Assembly: GCF_011090165.1 (NCBI RefSeq)
Contig: NZ_JAADJT010000020.1
Coordinates: 1-64,000 of the forward strand
DNA: 64,000 nucleotides
From: Duganella aceris
GTDB taxonomy: Bacteria; Pseudomonadota; Gammaproteobacteria; Burkholderiales; Burkholderiaceae_D
Direction: 5' to 3'
Shown: one piece after another, positions 42,209 through 51,410 of the stretch
How positions within the stretch are numbered: the stretch's first letter is position 1
How the letters are laid out: every line of letters begins with the position of its first letter
Translations under genes and position numbers: made by a program
Notes under the pieces: generated by a model
Databases searched by the model: none
What the model saw: only the letters and a program-made list of their open reading frames with translations
Told to the model about the DNA's origin: nothing

Positions 42209-43681
42209 TTAAATTCCGGCCGGAGCGCGGGTGTGCCAGTCGGTCGCTTGCTGATAGGCGTGGGCGACGTTCAGCAGCTTGGCTTCGCCGAAATGCTTGC
42301 CGATGATCTGCAGGCCCACCGGGCGGCCCTTGGCGCCGAAGCCGACCGGGATCGACATGCCGGGCAAACCGGCCAGGCTGGTCGACAGCGTGTAGATGTC
42401 GGCCAAGTAGGCGGCGACCGGATCGTCCGACTTGTCGCCAAGGTCCCAGGCCACGCTTGGCGCGACCGGTCCCATGATGACGTCGCAGACGGCGTCCGGG
42501 CCGTTCAGCACCGCTTCGAAATCCTGCGCGATCAGGCGGCGGATCTTTTGCGCCTTCAGGTAGTAGGCGTCGTAGTAGCCGTGGCACAGCACATAGGTGC
42601 CGACCATGATGCGGCGCTTGACCTCGGCGCCGAAGCCTTCGGCGCGGGTCTTGCGGTACATGTCCGACAGATCCTTGTACTCGGCCGCGCGGTGGCCGTA
42701 GCGCACGCCGTCGAAGCGCGACAGGTTGGACGAGGCTTCCGCCGGCGCGATCATGTAGTAGGCCGGGATCGACAGCGCGGTGTTCGGCAGCGAGATGTCG
42801 ACCAGCGTCGCGCCCAGCGCCACGTATTGCGCCAGCGCGGCGCGCACCGCGTCCTCGACGTCTTTCGACAGGCCTTCGCCGAAGTATTCCTTCGGCACGC
42901 CGATACGCAGGCCGGTCAGCGGCTGGCCCAGTTCGCGGGTGTAGTCTTCGTCGATGCCGCCCAGTTCCGGCGTCAGCGAGGTCGAGTCGCGCTCGTCGAA
43001 GCCGGCCATCGCGTTCAGCAGCAGCGCGCAGTCTTCGGCGGTTTGCGCCATCGGGCCGCCCTGGTCCAGCGACGAGGCGAAGGCGATCATGCCGAAGCGC
43101 GACACGCGGCCGTAGGTCGGCTTGATGCCGGTGATGCCGCAGAACGCGGCCGGCTGGCGGATCGAGCCGCCGGTGTCGGTGCCGGTGGCGGCCGGCGCCA
43201 GGCGCGCGGCCACGGCGGCGGCGGAACCGCCCGACGAGCCGCCCGGCACGGCGCTGTGGTCCCACGGATTCTTCACCGGACCGAAGGCCGAGTTTTCATT
43301 CGCCGAGCCCATGGCGAATTCGTCGCAATTGAGTTTGCCCAGCGTGACCATGCCGGCGTCGCGGAATTTCTGCACCACGGTGGCGTCGAACGGGCTGACA
43401 TAGTTGGCCAGCATTTTCGAGCCGGCGGTCGAGCGCCAGTCGCGGGTGACGAAGATGTCCTTGTGCGCGATCGGCACGCCGGTCAGCGGCGTGGCGGTGC
43501 CGGCGGCGATGCGGGCGTCGGCTTCGGCCGCCTGCGCCAGCGTCAGCGCGCGGTCGACGTGGAGGAAGGCGTTCAACTCGCTCTGTTCGATGCGGTCGAG
43601 GAAGTGCGTCGCCAGTTCGGTGGCGGTGATGGCTTTACTTTGCAGCAGCGCGGACAGCTCTTTGAGGGTTTTGGTGTGCAT
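42209..43681 (-). CDS. gatA: Aspartyl/glutamyl-tRNA amidotransferase subunit A
   Basis: A 490-residue amidase-signature enzyme that releases ammonia from glutamine for the transamidation. The Lys of the catalytic triad is in GVPIAHKDIFVT and the two Ser residues in PGGSSGGSAAAVAA and TDTGGSIRQPAAFCG. It is of normal length and lies between gatC and gatB on the leftward strand. Confidence 0.97.
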   Translation of the reverse strand: MHTKTLKELSALLQSKAITATELATHFLDRIEQSELNAFLHVDRALTLAQAAEADARIAAGTATPLTGVPIAHKDIFVTRDWRSTAGSKMLANYVSPFDATVVQKFRDAGMVTLGKLNCDEFAMGSANENSAFGPVKNPWDHSAVPGGSSGGSAAAVAARLAPAATGTDTGGSIRQPAAFCGITGIKPTYGRVSRFGMIAFASSLDQGGPMAQTAEDCALLLNAMAGFDERDSTSLTPELGGIDEDYTRELGQPLTGLRIGVPKEYFGEGLSKDVEDAVRAALAQYVALGATLVDISLPNTALSIPAYYMIAPAEASSNLSRFDGVRYGHRAAEYKDLSDMYRKTRAEGFGAEVKRRIMVGTYVLCHGYYDAYYLKAQKIRRLIAQDFEAVLNGPDAVCDVIMGPVAPSVAWDLGDKSDDPVAAYLADIYTLSTSLAGLPGMSIPVGFGAKGRPVGLQIIGKHFGEAKLLNVAHAYQQATDWHTRAPAGI

Positions 43682-43733
43682 GGCGTTTCAATTCAGATTC
43701 GGTGATCGGGGAGGATGCGGTGACGGCTGGTCC

Positions 43734-44036
43734 TTACTCGATCACTTTCGGCACCAGGTACAAACCGTCCTGGGTCTTGGGTGCGACGGCCTGGTAGTCC
43801 TCGCGGCGATTGGCTTCGGTGGCCGTGTCCTCGCGCAGGCGCAGCGCGATATTGTTCATGTGCGCCGCCAATGGGTGGCTCAGCGGGGCGACGCCGTCGG
43901 TGTCGACCGCCTGCATCTGTTCGGCCAGCGCGAAAATGCCGTTCAACTGCTCCAGCGCGGTGGCGGATTGCTGCTCGCTCATCTCAAGTTGGGCCAGTTT
44001 GGCGATGCGTGTTACGTCGGATAGGGTCAGGGACAT
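43734..44036 (-). CDS. gatC: Aspartyl/glutamyl-tRNA amidotransferase subunit C
   Basis: A 100-residue GatC that wraps around GatA and GatB. It starts MSLTLSDVTRIAKLAQLEMSEQ and ends with the typical VAPKTQDGLYLVPKVIE. It is the promoter-proximal gene of gatCAB, divergent from mreB with a 269-base gap. That gap holds only promoter-like AT-rich stretches near 44168-44203, and nothing else I could identify. Confidence 0.93.
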   Translation of the reverse strand: MSLTLSDVTRIAKLAQLEMSEQQSATALEQLNGIFALAEQMQAVDTDGVAPLSHPLAAHMNNIALRLREDTATEANRREDYQAVAPKTQDGLYLVPKVIE

Positions 44037-44305
44037 GGCGAATGGCGCGGATGGGCCGCGCGGGTTTGGTTGTGATTATGATAAAAGCTTGAAGTTCTGC
44101 CTATTTACCGGCAAAAGTCGGCGTATGCCGCGTATTTGCGGTCTCGGCCATCACACTTTTGGCTGGATTTTCGGCAAATCGCATTCAAATTATAAGGTAG
44201 AATGGCGGGTTGATGCGTTGCCGGCGCTGAATCATTGCTGCCGCCGCGTCCGACAGGATTCCCTTTAACGGCTTACGCGCACATAAGTGGCGACACAGGA
44301 CACAC

Positions 44306-45349
44306 ATGTTTGGTTTTTTACGCAGGTATATTTCCACCGATCTGGCCATCGATTTGGGCACGGCCAACACTCTGATCTACGTCCGCGGCCAAGGCATCGT
44401 CCTTGATGAACCATCGGTCGTCGCGATCCGCCAGGAAGGCGGCCCGAACGGCAAGAAGACGATCCAGGCAGTTGGTAAAGAAGCAAAGCAAATGCTGGGC
44501 AAGGTTCCCGGCAACATCGAGGCGATCCGCCCGATGAAAGATGGCGTGATCGCCGACTTCACCGTCACCGAGCAAATGCTCAAGCAGTTCATCCGCATGG
44601 TGCACGACTCCAAATTCTTCCGTCCTTCGCCGCGCATCATCATTTGCGTGCCGTGCGGTTCGACCCAGGTCGAGCGCCGCGCGATCCGCGAATCGGCGCT
44701 GGGCGCCGGCGCTTCGCAAGTCTATCTGATCGAGGAGCCGATGGCGGCCGCGATAGGCGCGGGCCTCCCGGTCTCCGACGCCACCGGCTCGATGGTGGTC
44801 GACATCGGCGGCGGCACCACCGAGGTGGGCATCATCTCGCTGGGCGGCATGGTTTACAAGGGTTCGGTGCGCGTCGGCGGCGACAAGTTCGACGAGGCGA
44901 TCGTCAACTACATCCGCCGCAACTACGGCATGCTGATCGGCGAACAGACCGCCGAGGCGATCAAGAAGGCCATCGGTTCGGCCTTCCCTGGTTCTGAAGT
45001 CAAGGAAATGGAAGTCAAGGGCCGCAACCTGTCCGAAGGCATTCCGCGTTCGTTCACCATCTCGTCCAACGAGATCCTGGAAGCGCTGACCGACCCGCTG
45101 AACAACATCGTCTCCGCCGTCAAGAACGCGCTGGAACAGACGCCGCCTGAACTGGGCGCCGACATCGCCGAAAAAGGCATGATGCTGACCGGCGGCGGCG
45201 CGCTGCTGCGCGATCTGGATCGCTTGCTGATGGAGGAAACCGGCTTGCCGGTGCTGGTGGCGGAGGATCCGCTGACTTGCGTGGTGCGCGGCTCCGGCAT
45301 GGCGCTGGAGCGGATGGACCAACTGGGTTCGATCTTCTCCTACGAATGA
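44306..45349 (+). CDS. mreB: Rod shape-determining protein MreB
   Basis: A 347-residue actin-like protein that directs cell-wall synthesis along the cylinder. It has the N-terminal amphipathic MFGFLRRYISTDLAIDLGTANT, phosphate-1 and phosphate-2 loops (DLGTANT, VVDIGGGTTEVG) and the adenosine motif in MLTGGGALLRDLD. AGGA precedes the ATG. It heads mreB-mreC-mreD-mrdA-rodA. A hairpin just after the stop may lower downstream expression. Confidence 0.97.
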   Translation: MFGFLRRYISTDLAIDLGTANTLIYVRGQGIVLDEPSVVAIRQEGGPNGKKTIQAVGKEAKQMLGKVPGNIEAIRPMKDGVIADFTVTEQMLKQFIRMVHDSKFFRPSPRIIICVPCGSTQVERRAIRESALGAGASQVYLIEEPMAAAIGAGLPVSDATGSMVVDIGGGTTEVGIISLGGMVYKGSVRVGGDKFDEAIVNYIRRNYGMLIGEQTAEAIKKAIGSAFPGSEVKEMEVKGRNLSEGIPRSFTISSNEILEALTDPLNNIVSAVKNALEQTPPELGADIAEKGMMLTGGGALLRDLDRLLMEETGLPVLVAEDPLTCVVRGSGMALERMDQLGSIFSYE

Positions 45350-45360
45350 TCTGACTAGAC

Positions 45361-45381
45361 GGGGCCGCCAACAGCGGCCCC
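45361..45381 (+). terminator. Hairpin between mreB and mreC
   Basis: GGGGCCGC and GCGGCCCC form an 8-bp stem around CAACA, 11 bases after the mreB stop. Without a T-run it may act as a partial terminator or mRNA stabiliser, as often seen between mreB and the rest of the operon. Confidence 0.5.
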
Positions 45382-45441
45382 GATGCATTAGGGTGACTTG
45401 ACAGTCTCGTTGGCGCGCGAGCGCCGGATTATTTGGAAGTC

Positions 45442-46572
45442 ATGGAATACAGTCCTCCGCCACTTTTCAAGCAAGGCGCTTCGGCCCGGGTCAAGATGAC
45501 GGTGTTCGCGTGCATATCGATTGCACTGCTGTTGGTCGACTCGCACATGCGCACCCTGGCCACCGTGCGCCAGGCCGCCGGCACCGTGTTGTACCCGCTG
45601 CAAATGGCGGCGCTGCTGCCGCGCGACGCCCTCAAGGGCGTCGGCGATTACTTCTCCACCTTGTCGGCGCTGGAAAAGCAGGTGCGCGAGCTCAAACGCC
45701 AGCAGATCGCCAGCGCCCAGGCGATGCAGCAGGCGCAGCTCCAGACGGCGGAAAACGCCCAATTGCGCCGCTTGATGGACGCACGCGAGCGCCTGCCGGT
45801 CAAGTCGCAACTGGCCGAGGTGCTGTACGACGCGCGCGACGTCAACAGCCGCAAGATCATTCTCGATCGCGGCACCCGCAACGACGTGGTGCTCGGTCTT
45901 CCCGTGATCGACAACCAGGGCGTGGTCGGCCAGGTGACGCGGGTGTTCCCTTTCACGTCGGAAGTGACGCTGCTGACCGACAAGGAGCAGGCGATCCCGG
46001 TGCAGCTGCTGCGCAATGGCTTGCGCAGCGTGGCCTATGGCCGCGGCAAGTCCGGCGCGCTGGAGCTGCGCTTCACCGCGCCCAACGCCGACATCAAGGT
46101 CGGCGACATCGTGGTCACCTCGGGCCTGGACGGCGTCTATCCGGCCGGGCTGGCGGTGGCGCGCGTGACGCAGGTGGAGAACAGCGCCGCCGGTTCCTTC
46201 GGCGGCGTGATCTGCGAGCCGCTGGCCGGCATCTCCAACAATACGCAGCTGCTGATCCTGATGTCGACGCCGGAGATGCCGGCGCGTCCGCCGGATGAAG
46301 AGCAGCGCGCGCTGAAAAAGCATAACAACAAGATGGCGCCGATCAAGGAGGCGCCGAAAGAGGGCGTCGATCCGCAGCCGGCCGCCGCCGCGCCGGTCGC
46401 GAACGGCCCCCCTGGCCTGATCCCGGTGATGCCGCCGGCGCCCAAGCCGGCGCCCGCCGCCGACGCCGCGACCGCGCCCGCCGCCGCCACGCCCGGCGCG
46501 ACGACGGCGCCGGCCGCCGCTGCCGTCGCCGCGCCGGCCGCGACCACCAAACCGAAAGAACCGGCACGATGA
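45442..46572 (+). CDS. mreC: Cell shape-determining protein MreC
   Basis: A 376-residue bitopic membrane protein. A membrane helix (about residues 20-40, VKMTVFACISIALLLVD) is followed by a coiled coil (ALEKQVRELKRQQIASAQ) and the beta-barrel part (about 100-270, AEVLYDARDVNSRKIILDRG and DIVVTSGLDGVYPAGLAV). A long Ala/Pro-rich tail (about 300-376) is extra to the family. TTG nine bases earlier is also possible, but ATG at 45442 is preferred. The stop overlaps the mreD start. Confidence 0.95.
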   Translation: MEYSPPPLFKQGASARVKMTVFACISIALLLVDSHMRTLATVRQAAGTVLYPLQMAALLPRDALKGVGDYFSTLSALEKQVRELKRQQIASAQAMQQAQLQTAENAQLRRLMDARERLPVKSQLAEVLYDARDVNSRKIILDRGTRNDVVLGLPVIDNQGVVGQVTRVFPFTSEVTLLTDKEQAIPVQLLRNGLRSVAYGRGKSGALELRFTAPNADIKVGDIVVTSGLDGVYPAGLAVARVTQVENSAAGSFGGVICEPLAGISNNTQLLILMSTPEMPARPPDEEQRALKKHNNKMAPIKEAPKEGVDPQPAAAAPVANGPPGLIPVMPPAPKPAPAADAATAPAAATPGATTAPAAAAVAAPAATTKPKEPAR

Positions 46573-47081
46573 ACCGTCCCCATTACATACTGCTGCCGGT
46601 CAGTCCGCTGTTCATCGCGTTCAGCCTGTTCTGCGCTTTTTTGCTCAACCTGCTCCCCTGGGGGGGCTTCGTCGGCGTGCCGGACTTCGTCGCGCTGGTG
46701 CTGGTGTTCTGGGGCGTGCATCAGCCGCGCAAGGTCGGCATCGGCACCGCCTTCTTCCTCGGCCTGCTGATGGACGTGCACGACTCCACGCTGCTGGGCG
46801 AGAACGCGCTGTCGTACACGCTGCTGTCCTACTTCGCCATCATGCTGCACCGCCGGGTGCTGTGGTTCCCGATGCTGACGCAGGCGATGCACGTGTTTCC
46901 GCTGCTGGTGCTGGCGCAAACGGTGCAGCTGATCGTGCGCTTCTTCGTCTCCGGCAAACTCCCGGGCTGGTTCTATTTCGTCGAAAGCGTGGTCGCGGTT
47001 GCCCTGTGGCCCTTGGCGACCTGGATCCTGCTGGCGCCGCAGCGGCGCGCGGTCGATCGCGACCACACTCGTCCCATCTGA
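46569..47081 (+). CDS. mreD: Rod shape-determining protein MreD
   Basis: A 170-residue integral membrane protein with about five hydrophobic segments (LLPVSPLFIAFSLFCAFLLNLL onward). Small GxP and RKVG motifs fit the MreD family. It works with MreC and MreB in the elongasome. It starts in the last codon of mreC (ATGA) and ends 15 bases before the first mrdA. Confidence 0.93.
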   Translation: MNRPHYILLPVSPLFIAFSLFCAFLLNLLPWGGFVGVPDFVALVLVFWGVHQPRKVGIGTAFFLGLLMDVHDSTLLGENALSYTLLSYFAIMLHRRVLWFPMLTQAMHVFPLLVLAQTVQLIVRFFVSGKLPGWFYFVESVVAVALWPLATWILLAPQRRAVDRDHTRPI

Positions 47082-47096
47082 CGTCCCGGTCCCGGC

Positions 47097-49160
47097 ATGG
47101 AGATTAAGGACAACCAGCGCGAACTTCAACAGTTCCGCCTGCGCCTGACGGTGCTGGGCGGGATGGTGTTCTTCTGTTTCGGCCTGCTGCTGGCGCGCTT
47201 CATCTGGCTGCAGGTGATCAAGCACCAGGACTTCGCGGTGAAGGCGGAAGAGAACCGCATCGCCATCGTGCCCATCGTGCCGAACCGGGGCCTGATCCTG
47301 GACCGCAACGGCGTGGTCCTGGCGCGCAACTACTCGGCCTTCACGCTGGAGATCACCCCGTCCAAATTGAGCGCCACGCTCGATGAAACCATCGACGAGC
47401 TGTCCAAGCTGGTGTCGGTGGAGGTCAAGGACCGCAAGCGTTTCAAGAAGCTGCTGGACGAATCCAAGGGCTTCGAGAGCGTGCCGCTGCGTACCCGCCT
47501 GACCGACGAGGAAGTGGCGCGCTTTTCCGCGCAGCGCTTCCGCTTCCCCGGCGTCGAGGTGCAGGCGCGCCTGTTCCGCCAGTATCCGCTGGGCGAAACC
47601 GCGTCGCACGTGATCGGCTTCATCGGCCGCATCAACCAGTCCGAGATCAAGGCCATCGACGCCACCGACGACGCGCCCAACTACAAGGGCACCGACCATA
47701 TCGGCAAGGAGGGCCTGGAGAAAAGCTACGAGAAGCAGCTGCACGGCCAGACCGGCTACGAGGAGGTCGAAGTATCGGCCGGCGGCCGCGCCATCCGCAC
47801 CTTGTCGCGCACGCCCGCCACGCCGGGCAACAACCTGATCCTGTCGATCGACATCGAATTGCAGAAGGTGGTCGAGGAAGCCTTCGGCGAATGGCGCGGC
47901 GCCTTCGTCGCGATCGAGCCGTCGACCGGCGACATCCTGGCCTACGTCTCGCGGCCCGGCTACGACCCGAACCTGTTCGTCGACGGCATCGACGCGCAAA
48001 GCTGGAACGAGCTGAATACCTCGCTGGACCGGCCGATGGTGAACCGTCCGCTGTCCGGCACCTACGCGCCGGGTTCGACCTTCAAACCTTTCATGGCGCT
48101 GGCCGCGCTGGAGCTGGGCAAGCGCAATCCGGCCCAGGCTTATCCGGATCCCGGCTTCTTCTACCTGGGCGGCCACAAGTTCCGCGACGATAAGGTGGGC
48201 GGCCACGGCAACGTCGACCTGCGCCGCTCGATCATCGTCTCCTGCAACACCTACTACTACCAGCTCGGCAACGACATGGGCATCGACTCGATCGAGCAGT
48301 TCATGCGGCCTTTCGGCTTCGGTGAAAAGACCGGCATCGACCTGGAAAACGAAAAGAGCGGCGTGCTGCCGTCCAAGGAATGGAAGCGCAAGCGCTTCAA
48401 GACCGCCGCGACGCAGAAGTGGGTCGGCGGCGACACCATCTCGGTCAGCAACGGCTCGGGCTACAACTCGTACACGCCGCTGCAGATCGCGCACGCGATG
48501 GCCAACCTGGCCAACGACGGCGTGGTGATGAAGCCGCACCTGGTCAAGATCCTGGAGGACGGCAGCACCCGCGCGCGCAAGCTGACGGTGGCGAAGGAAA
48601 GCTACCGCATCCCGCTCAAGCAGGAAAACATCGACATCATCAAGAGCGCCATGGTGGGCGTCAACAGCGAAGCCGGCGGCACCGCCTTCCGCGCCTTCGC
48701 CAATGCCGGCTACACCTCGGGCGGCAAGACCGGCACCGCGCAGGTGGTGGCGATCAAGGCCAACGAGAAGTACAACAAGGCGGCGCTGGCCGAGCGGCTG
48801 CGCGACAACGCGCTGTACACCGCCTTCGCGCCGGCCGACAAGCCGCGCATCGTGGTGGCGATGGTGGTGGAGAACGCCGGCTGGGGCGCGGAAATCGCCG
48901 CGCCGATCGCGCGCAAGGCGCTCGACTTCTACCTGCTGGGCAAGCGCCCGACCGACAAGGAAACCACCAAGGTGCCGAAGGAGGACGCGGTGGCCTTCGA
49001 TCCGATCGAGGAGCCGGCGGCGGTGGAAGCCGCGGCCGCCGCCGTCGAAGCCAAGCGCGAACCCGCGCAGCCGGCCCCGGCACCCGCCCCGGCCCCGGCG
49101 CAAGCCCCGGCCGCCGTGACGGCGCCGGCGTCGCCGGTGCCGGCGCGGAAAAAACAATAA
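47097..49160 (+). CDS. mrdA: Penicillin-binding protein 2, copy 1
   Basis: A 687-residue class B PBP, the transpeptidase of cell elongation. A membrane anchor at about residues 17-40 is followed by a pedestal and the transpeptidase domain, with SxxK in GSTFKPF, SxN in SCNTYYY and KTG in GGKTGTAQV. A Pro/Ala-rich tail (about 645-687) follows. It is almost identical in long stretches to copy 2 (51407-53395). It is 15 bases after mreD and 13 before rodA. Confidence 0.96.
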   Translation: MEIKDNQRELQQFRLRLTVLGGMVFFCFGLLLARFIWLQVIKHQDFAVKAEENRIAIVPIVPNRGLILDRNGVVLARNYSAFTLEITPSKLSATLDETIDELSKLVSVEVKDRKRFKKLLDESKGFESVPLRTRLTDEEVARFSAQRFRFPGVEVQARLFRQYPLGETASHVIGFIGRINQSEIKAIDATDDAPNYKGTDHIGKEGLEKSYEKQLHGQTGYEEVEVSAGGRAIRTLSRTPATPGNNLILSIDIELQKVVEEAFGEWRGAFVAIEPSTGDILAYVSRPGYDPNLFVDGIDAQSWNELNTSLDRPMVNRPLSGTYAPGSTFKPFMALAALELGKRNPAQAYPDPGFFYLGGHKFRDDKVGGHGNVDLRRSIIVSCNTYYYQLGNDMGIDSIEQFMRPFGFGEKTGIDLENEKSGVLPSKEWKRKRFKTAATQKWVGGDTISVSNGSGYNSYTPLQIAHAMANLANDGVVMKPHLVKILEDGSTRARKLTVAKESYRIPLKQENIDIIKSAMVGVNSEAGGTAFRAFANAGYTSGGKTGTAQVVAIKANEKYNKAALAERLRDNALYTAFAPADKPRIVVAMVVENAGWGAEIAAPIARKALDFYLLGKRPTDKETTKVPKEDAVAFDPIEEPAAVEAAAAAVEAKREPAQPAPAPAPAPAQAPAAVTAPASPVPARKKQ

Positions 49161-49173
49161 GGACCACTGCATC

Positions 49174-50286
49174 ATGCGCATCAACGAAAGGCGTTCCCTG
49201 TGGCGCCGCCTGCGGCCGTACTTCACCGTGTTCGACGGGCCGCTGACCCTCATCATCCTGATGCTGCTGTCGGTCAGCCTGGTGACGCTGTACTCGGCCA
49301 GCATCGGCATCCCCGGCAAGATGGAGGACCAGCTGCGCAACATCGTGCTGTCGTTCTTCGTGATGTGGGTGGTGGCCAACATCTCGCCGCAGATGATGAT
49401 GCGGATCGCGGTGCCGGCCTATGCGATCGGGGTGCTGCTGCTGGTGTGCGTGGCGCTGTTCGGCACCATCAAGCTGGGCGCGCGGCGCTGGCTGCACGTC
49501 GGCATCGACATCCAGCCGTCCGAATTCATGAAGATCGTCACGCCGCTGATGCTGGCCTGGTTCTTCCAGAACCGCGCCGGCCAGCTGCGCTGGCAATCGT
49601 ATGCCATCGCCGCCGTGCTGCTGGCGGTGCCGGTCGGCCTGATCGTGCGCCAGCCCGACCTGGGCACGGCGCTGCTGGTGGTGGCGGCGGGCTTCTGCGT
49701 GATCTTCCTGGCAGGCCTGTCGTGGAAGGCGCTGGCGGGTTTGCTGATCGCCGGCGCCGCCAGCCTGCCGGTGATCTGGTCGGTGCTGCACGACTACCAG
49801 CGCGAGCGCGTGATGACGCTGATCGATCCGACCTCGGACCCGCTGGGCAAGGGCTTCCACATCATCCAGTCGACGATCGCGGTCGGCTCGGGCGGCGTCA
49901 CCGGCAAGGGCTGGACCCACGGCACGCAGGCCCACCTTGAATTCATCCCGGAGCGCACCACCGACTTCATCTTCGCCGTGTATTCGGAGGAGTTCGGCCT
50001 GGCCGGCAACCTGCTGCTGATGGTGCTGTACCTGCTGCTGATCGGCCGCGGCCTGATGATCGCCGGGAACGCGCCCAACTTCTTCACCCGCCTGCTGGCC
50101 GGCGCGGTGACGATGATTTACTTCACCTACGCCTTCGTCAACATGGGCATGGTCAGCGGCATCCTGCCGGTGGTCGGCGTGCCGCTGCCGTTCATGAGCT
50201 ACGGCGGCACCGCGCTGCTGACGCTGGGCCTGGGCGCCGGCATCCTGATGAGCATCCAACGGCACCGCAAACTGGTGCAGACCTGA
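49174..50286 (+). CDS. rodA: RodA, SEDS peptidoglycan polymerase, copy 1
   Basis: A 370-residue polytopic SEDS protein with about 10 membrane helices, the glycosyltransferase partner of PBP2. Family residues include QPDLGTALLVVAAGF, GKGFHIIQSTIAVGSGGVTGKGWTHG and ERTTDFIFAVYSEEFGL (the catalytic Asp region). AAGGA lies upstream of the ATG. The stop overlaps the start of the second rodA by one base. Confidence 0.96.
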   Translation: MRINERRSLWRRLRPYFTVFDGPLTLIILMLLSVSLVTLYSASIGIPGKMEDQLRNIVLSFFVMWVVANISPQMMMRIAVPAYAIGVLLLVCVALFGTIKLGARRWLHVGIDIQPSEFMKIVTPLMLAWFFQNRAGQLRWQSYAIAAVLLAVPVGLIVRQPDLGTALLVVAAGFCVIFLAGLSWKALAGLLIAGAASLPVIWSVLHDYQRERVMTLIDPTSDPLGKGFHIIQSTIAVGSGGVTGKGWTHGTQAHLEFIPERTTDFIFAVYSEEFGLAGNLLLMVLYLLLIGRGLMIAGNAPNFFTRLLAGAVTMIYFTYAFVNMGMVSGILPVVGVPLPFMSYGGTALLTLGLGAGILMSIQRHRKLVQT

Positions 50287-51410
50287 TGCGCCTCGCCGAC
50301 GGCCGCCCGCTGCTGCAGCGGATGCGGCCCTATGTGATGGTGTTCGACGCGCCGCTGGCCATCATCATCACGCTGCTGCTGTGCGTCGGCCTGGTGACGC
50401 TGGCCTCGGCCGGCATGGCCATCCCCGGCAAGGTCGAGGACCAGCTGCGCAATATCCTGTTTGCCTTCCTGATCATGTGGATCGTGGCGAACGTGCCGCC
50501 GCAGGCGATGATGCGGCTGGCGGTGCCGGCCTACGCGCTGGGCGTGGCGCTGCTGCTGGCGGTGGCGCTGTTCGGCGTGGTCAAGGGCGGCTCGCGGCGC
50601 TGGCTGAACGTCGGCGTCCAGATCCAGCCCTCCGAATTGATGAAGATCGCCATGCCGCTGATGCTGGCCTGGTTCTTCCAGCGGCAGCAGGGCCAGATGC
50701 GCTGGCACGCCTACGCCGTCGCGGCGCTGCTGCTGGCGATACCGGCCGGCCTGATCGCGCGCCAGCCGGACCTGGGCACGGCGCTGCTGGTGACGGCGGC
50801 CGGCTGCTATGTGATCTTCCTCAGCGGCCTGTCGTGGAAGGTGATGGTCGGGCTGGCGGCGGCCGGCTGCGCCTCGCTGCCGCTGCTGTGGGCGGTGATG
50901 CACGACTACCAGCGCGAGCGCGTGCTGACCTTGATCGACCCGTATCACGACCCGCTGGGCAAGGGCTTCCACATCATCCAGTCGATGATCGCCATCGGCT
51001 CGGGCGGCTTTGCCGGCAAGGGCTGGACCCACGGCACGCAGGCGCACCTGGAGTTCATCCCCGAGCGCACCACCGATTTCATCTTCGCTGTGTTCTCCGA
51101 GGAGTTCGGCCTGACCGGCAACCTGGTGCTGATGGTGCTGTACCTGCTGCTGATCTGGCGCGGCCTGCACATCGCGGTCAACGCCGCGACCTTTTTCTCG
51201 CGGCTGCTGGCCGGCGCGGTGACGATGATCTACTTCACCTATGCCTTCGTCAACATGGGCATGGTCAGCGGCATCATCCCGGTGGTCGGCGTGCCGCTGC
51301 CGTTCATGAGCTACGGCGGCACCGCGCTGATGACGCTGGGCCTCGGCGGCGGCATCCTGATGAGCATCCAGCGGCATGGCCGCGCGGTGCGCTCGGGAGC
51401 GCGCGCATGA
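50286..51410 (+). CDS. rodA: RodA, SEDS peptidoglycan polymerase, copy 2
   Basis: A 374-residue paralog of the gene just upstream. It keeps QPDLGTALLVTAAG, GKGFHIIQSMIAIGSGGFAGKG and ERTTDFIFAVFSEEFG, so it should be active. Sequence differences are spread through the whole gene, meaning it is not a recent exact copy. It overlaps the preceding rodA and the following mrdA, whose start lies in its last codons. Confidence 0.95.
   Translation: MRLADGRPLLQRMRPYVMVFDAPLAIIITLLLCVGLVTLASAGMAIPGKVEDQLRNILFAFLIMWIVANVPPQAMMRLAVPAYALGVALLLAVALFGVVKGGSRRWLNVGVQIQPSELMKIAMPLMLAWFFQRQQGQMRWHAYAVAALLLAIPAGLIARQPDLGTALLVTAAGCYVIFLSGLSWKVMVGLAAAGCASLPLLWAVMHDYQRERVLTLIDPYHDPLGKGFHIIQSMIAIGSGGFAGKGWTHGTQAHLEFIPERTTDFIFAVFSEEFGLTGNLVLMVLYLLLIWRGLHIAVNAATFFSRLLAGAVTMIYFTYAFVNMGMVSGIIPVVGVPLPFMSYGGTALMTLGLGGGILMSIQRHGRAVRSGARA

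Noticed and set aside
44037..44305. gatC-mreB divergent gap as a possible small RNA gene
   Set aside because: It contains AT-rich promoter-like stretches and no clear terminator or folded unit; nothing positive supports an RNA gene.
46137..49382. 1081-codon open frame on the minus strand across mreC, mreD and mrdA
   Set aside because: It lies wholly antisense to well-identified genes. GC-rich codons make long open frames on the opposite strand, and the sequence is low-complexity Arg/Ala/His without any recognisable domain.
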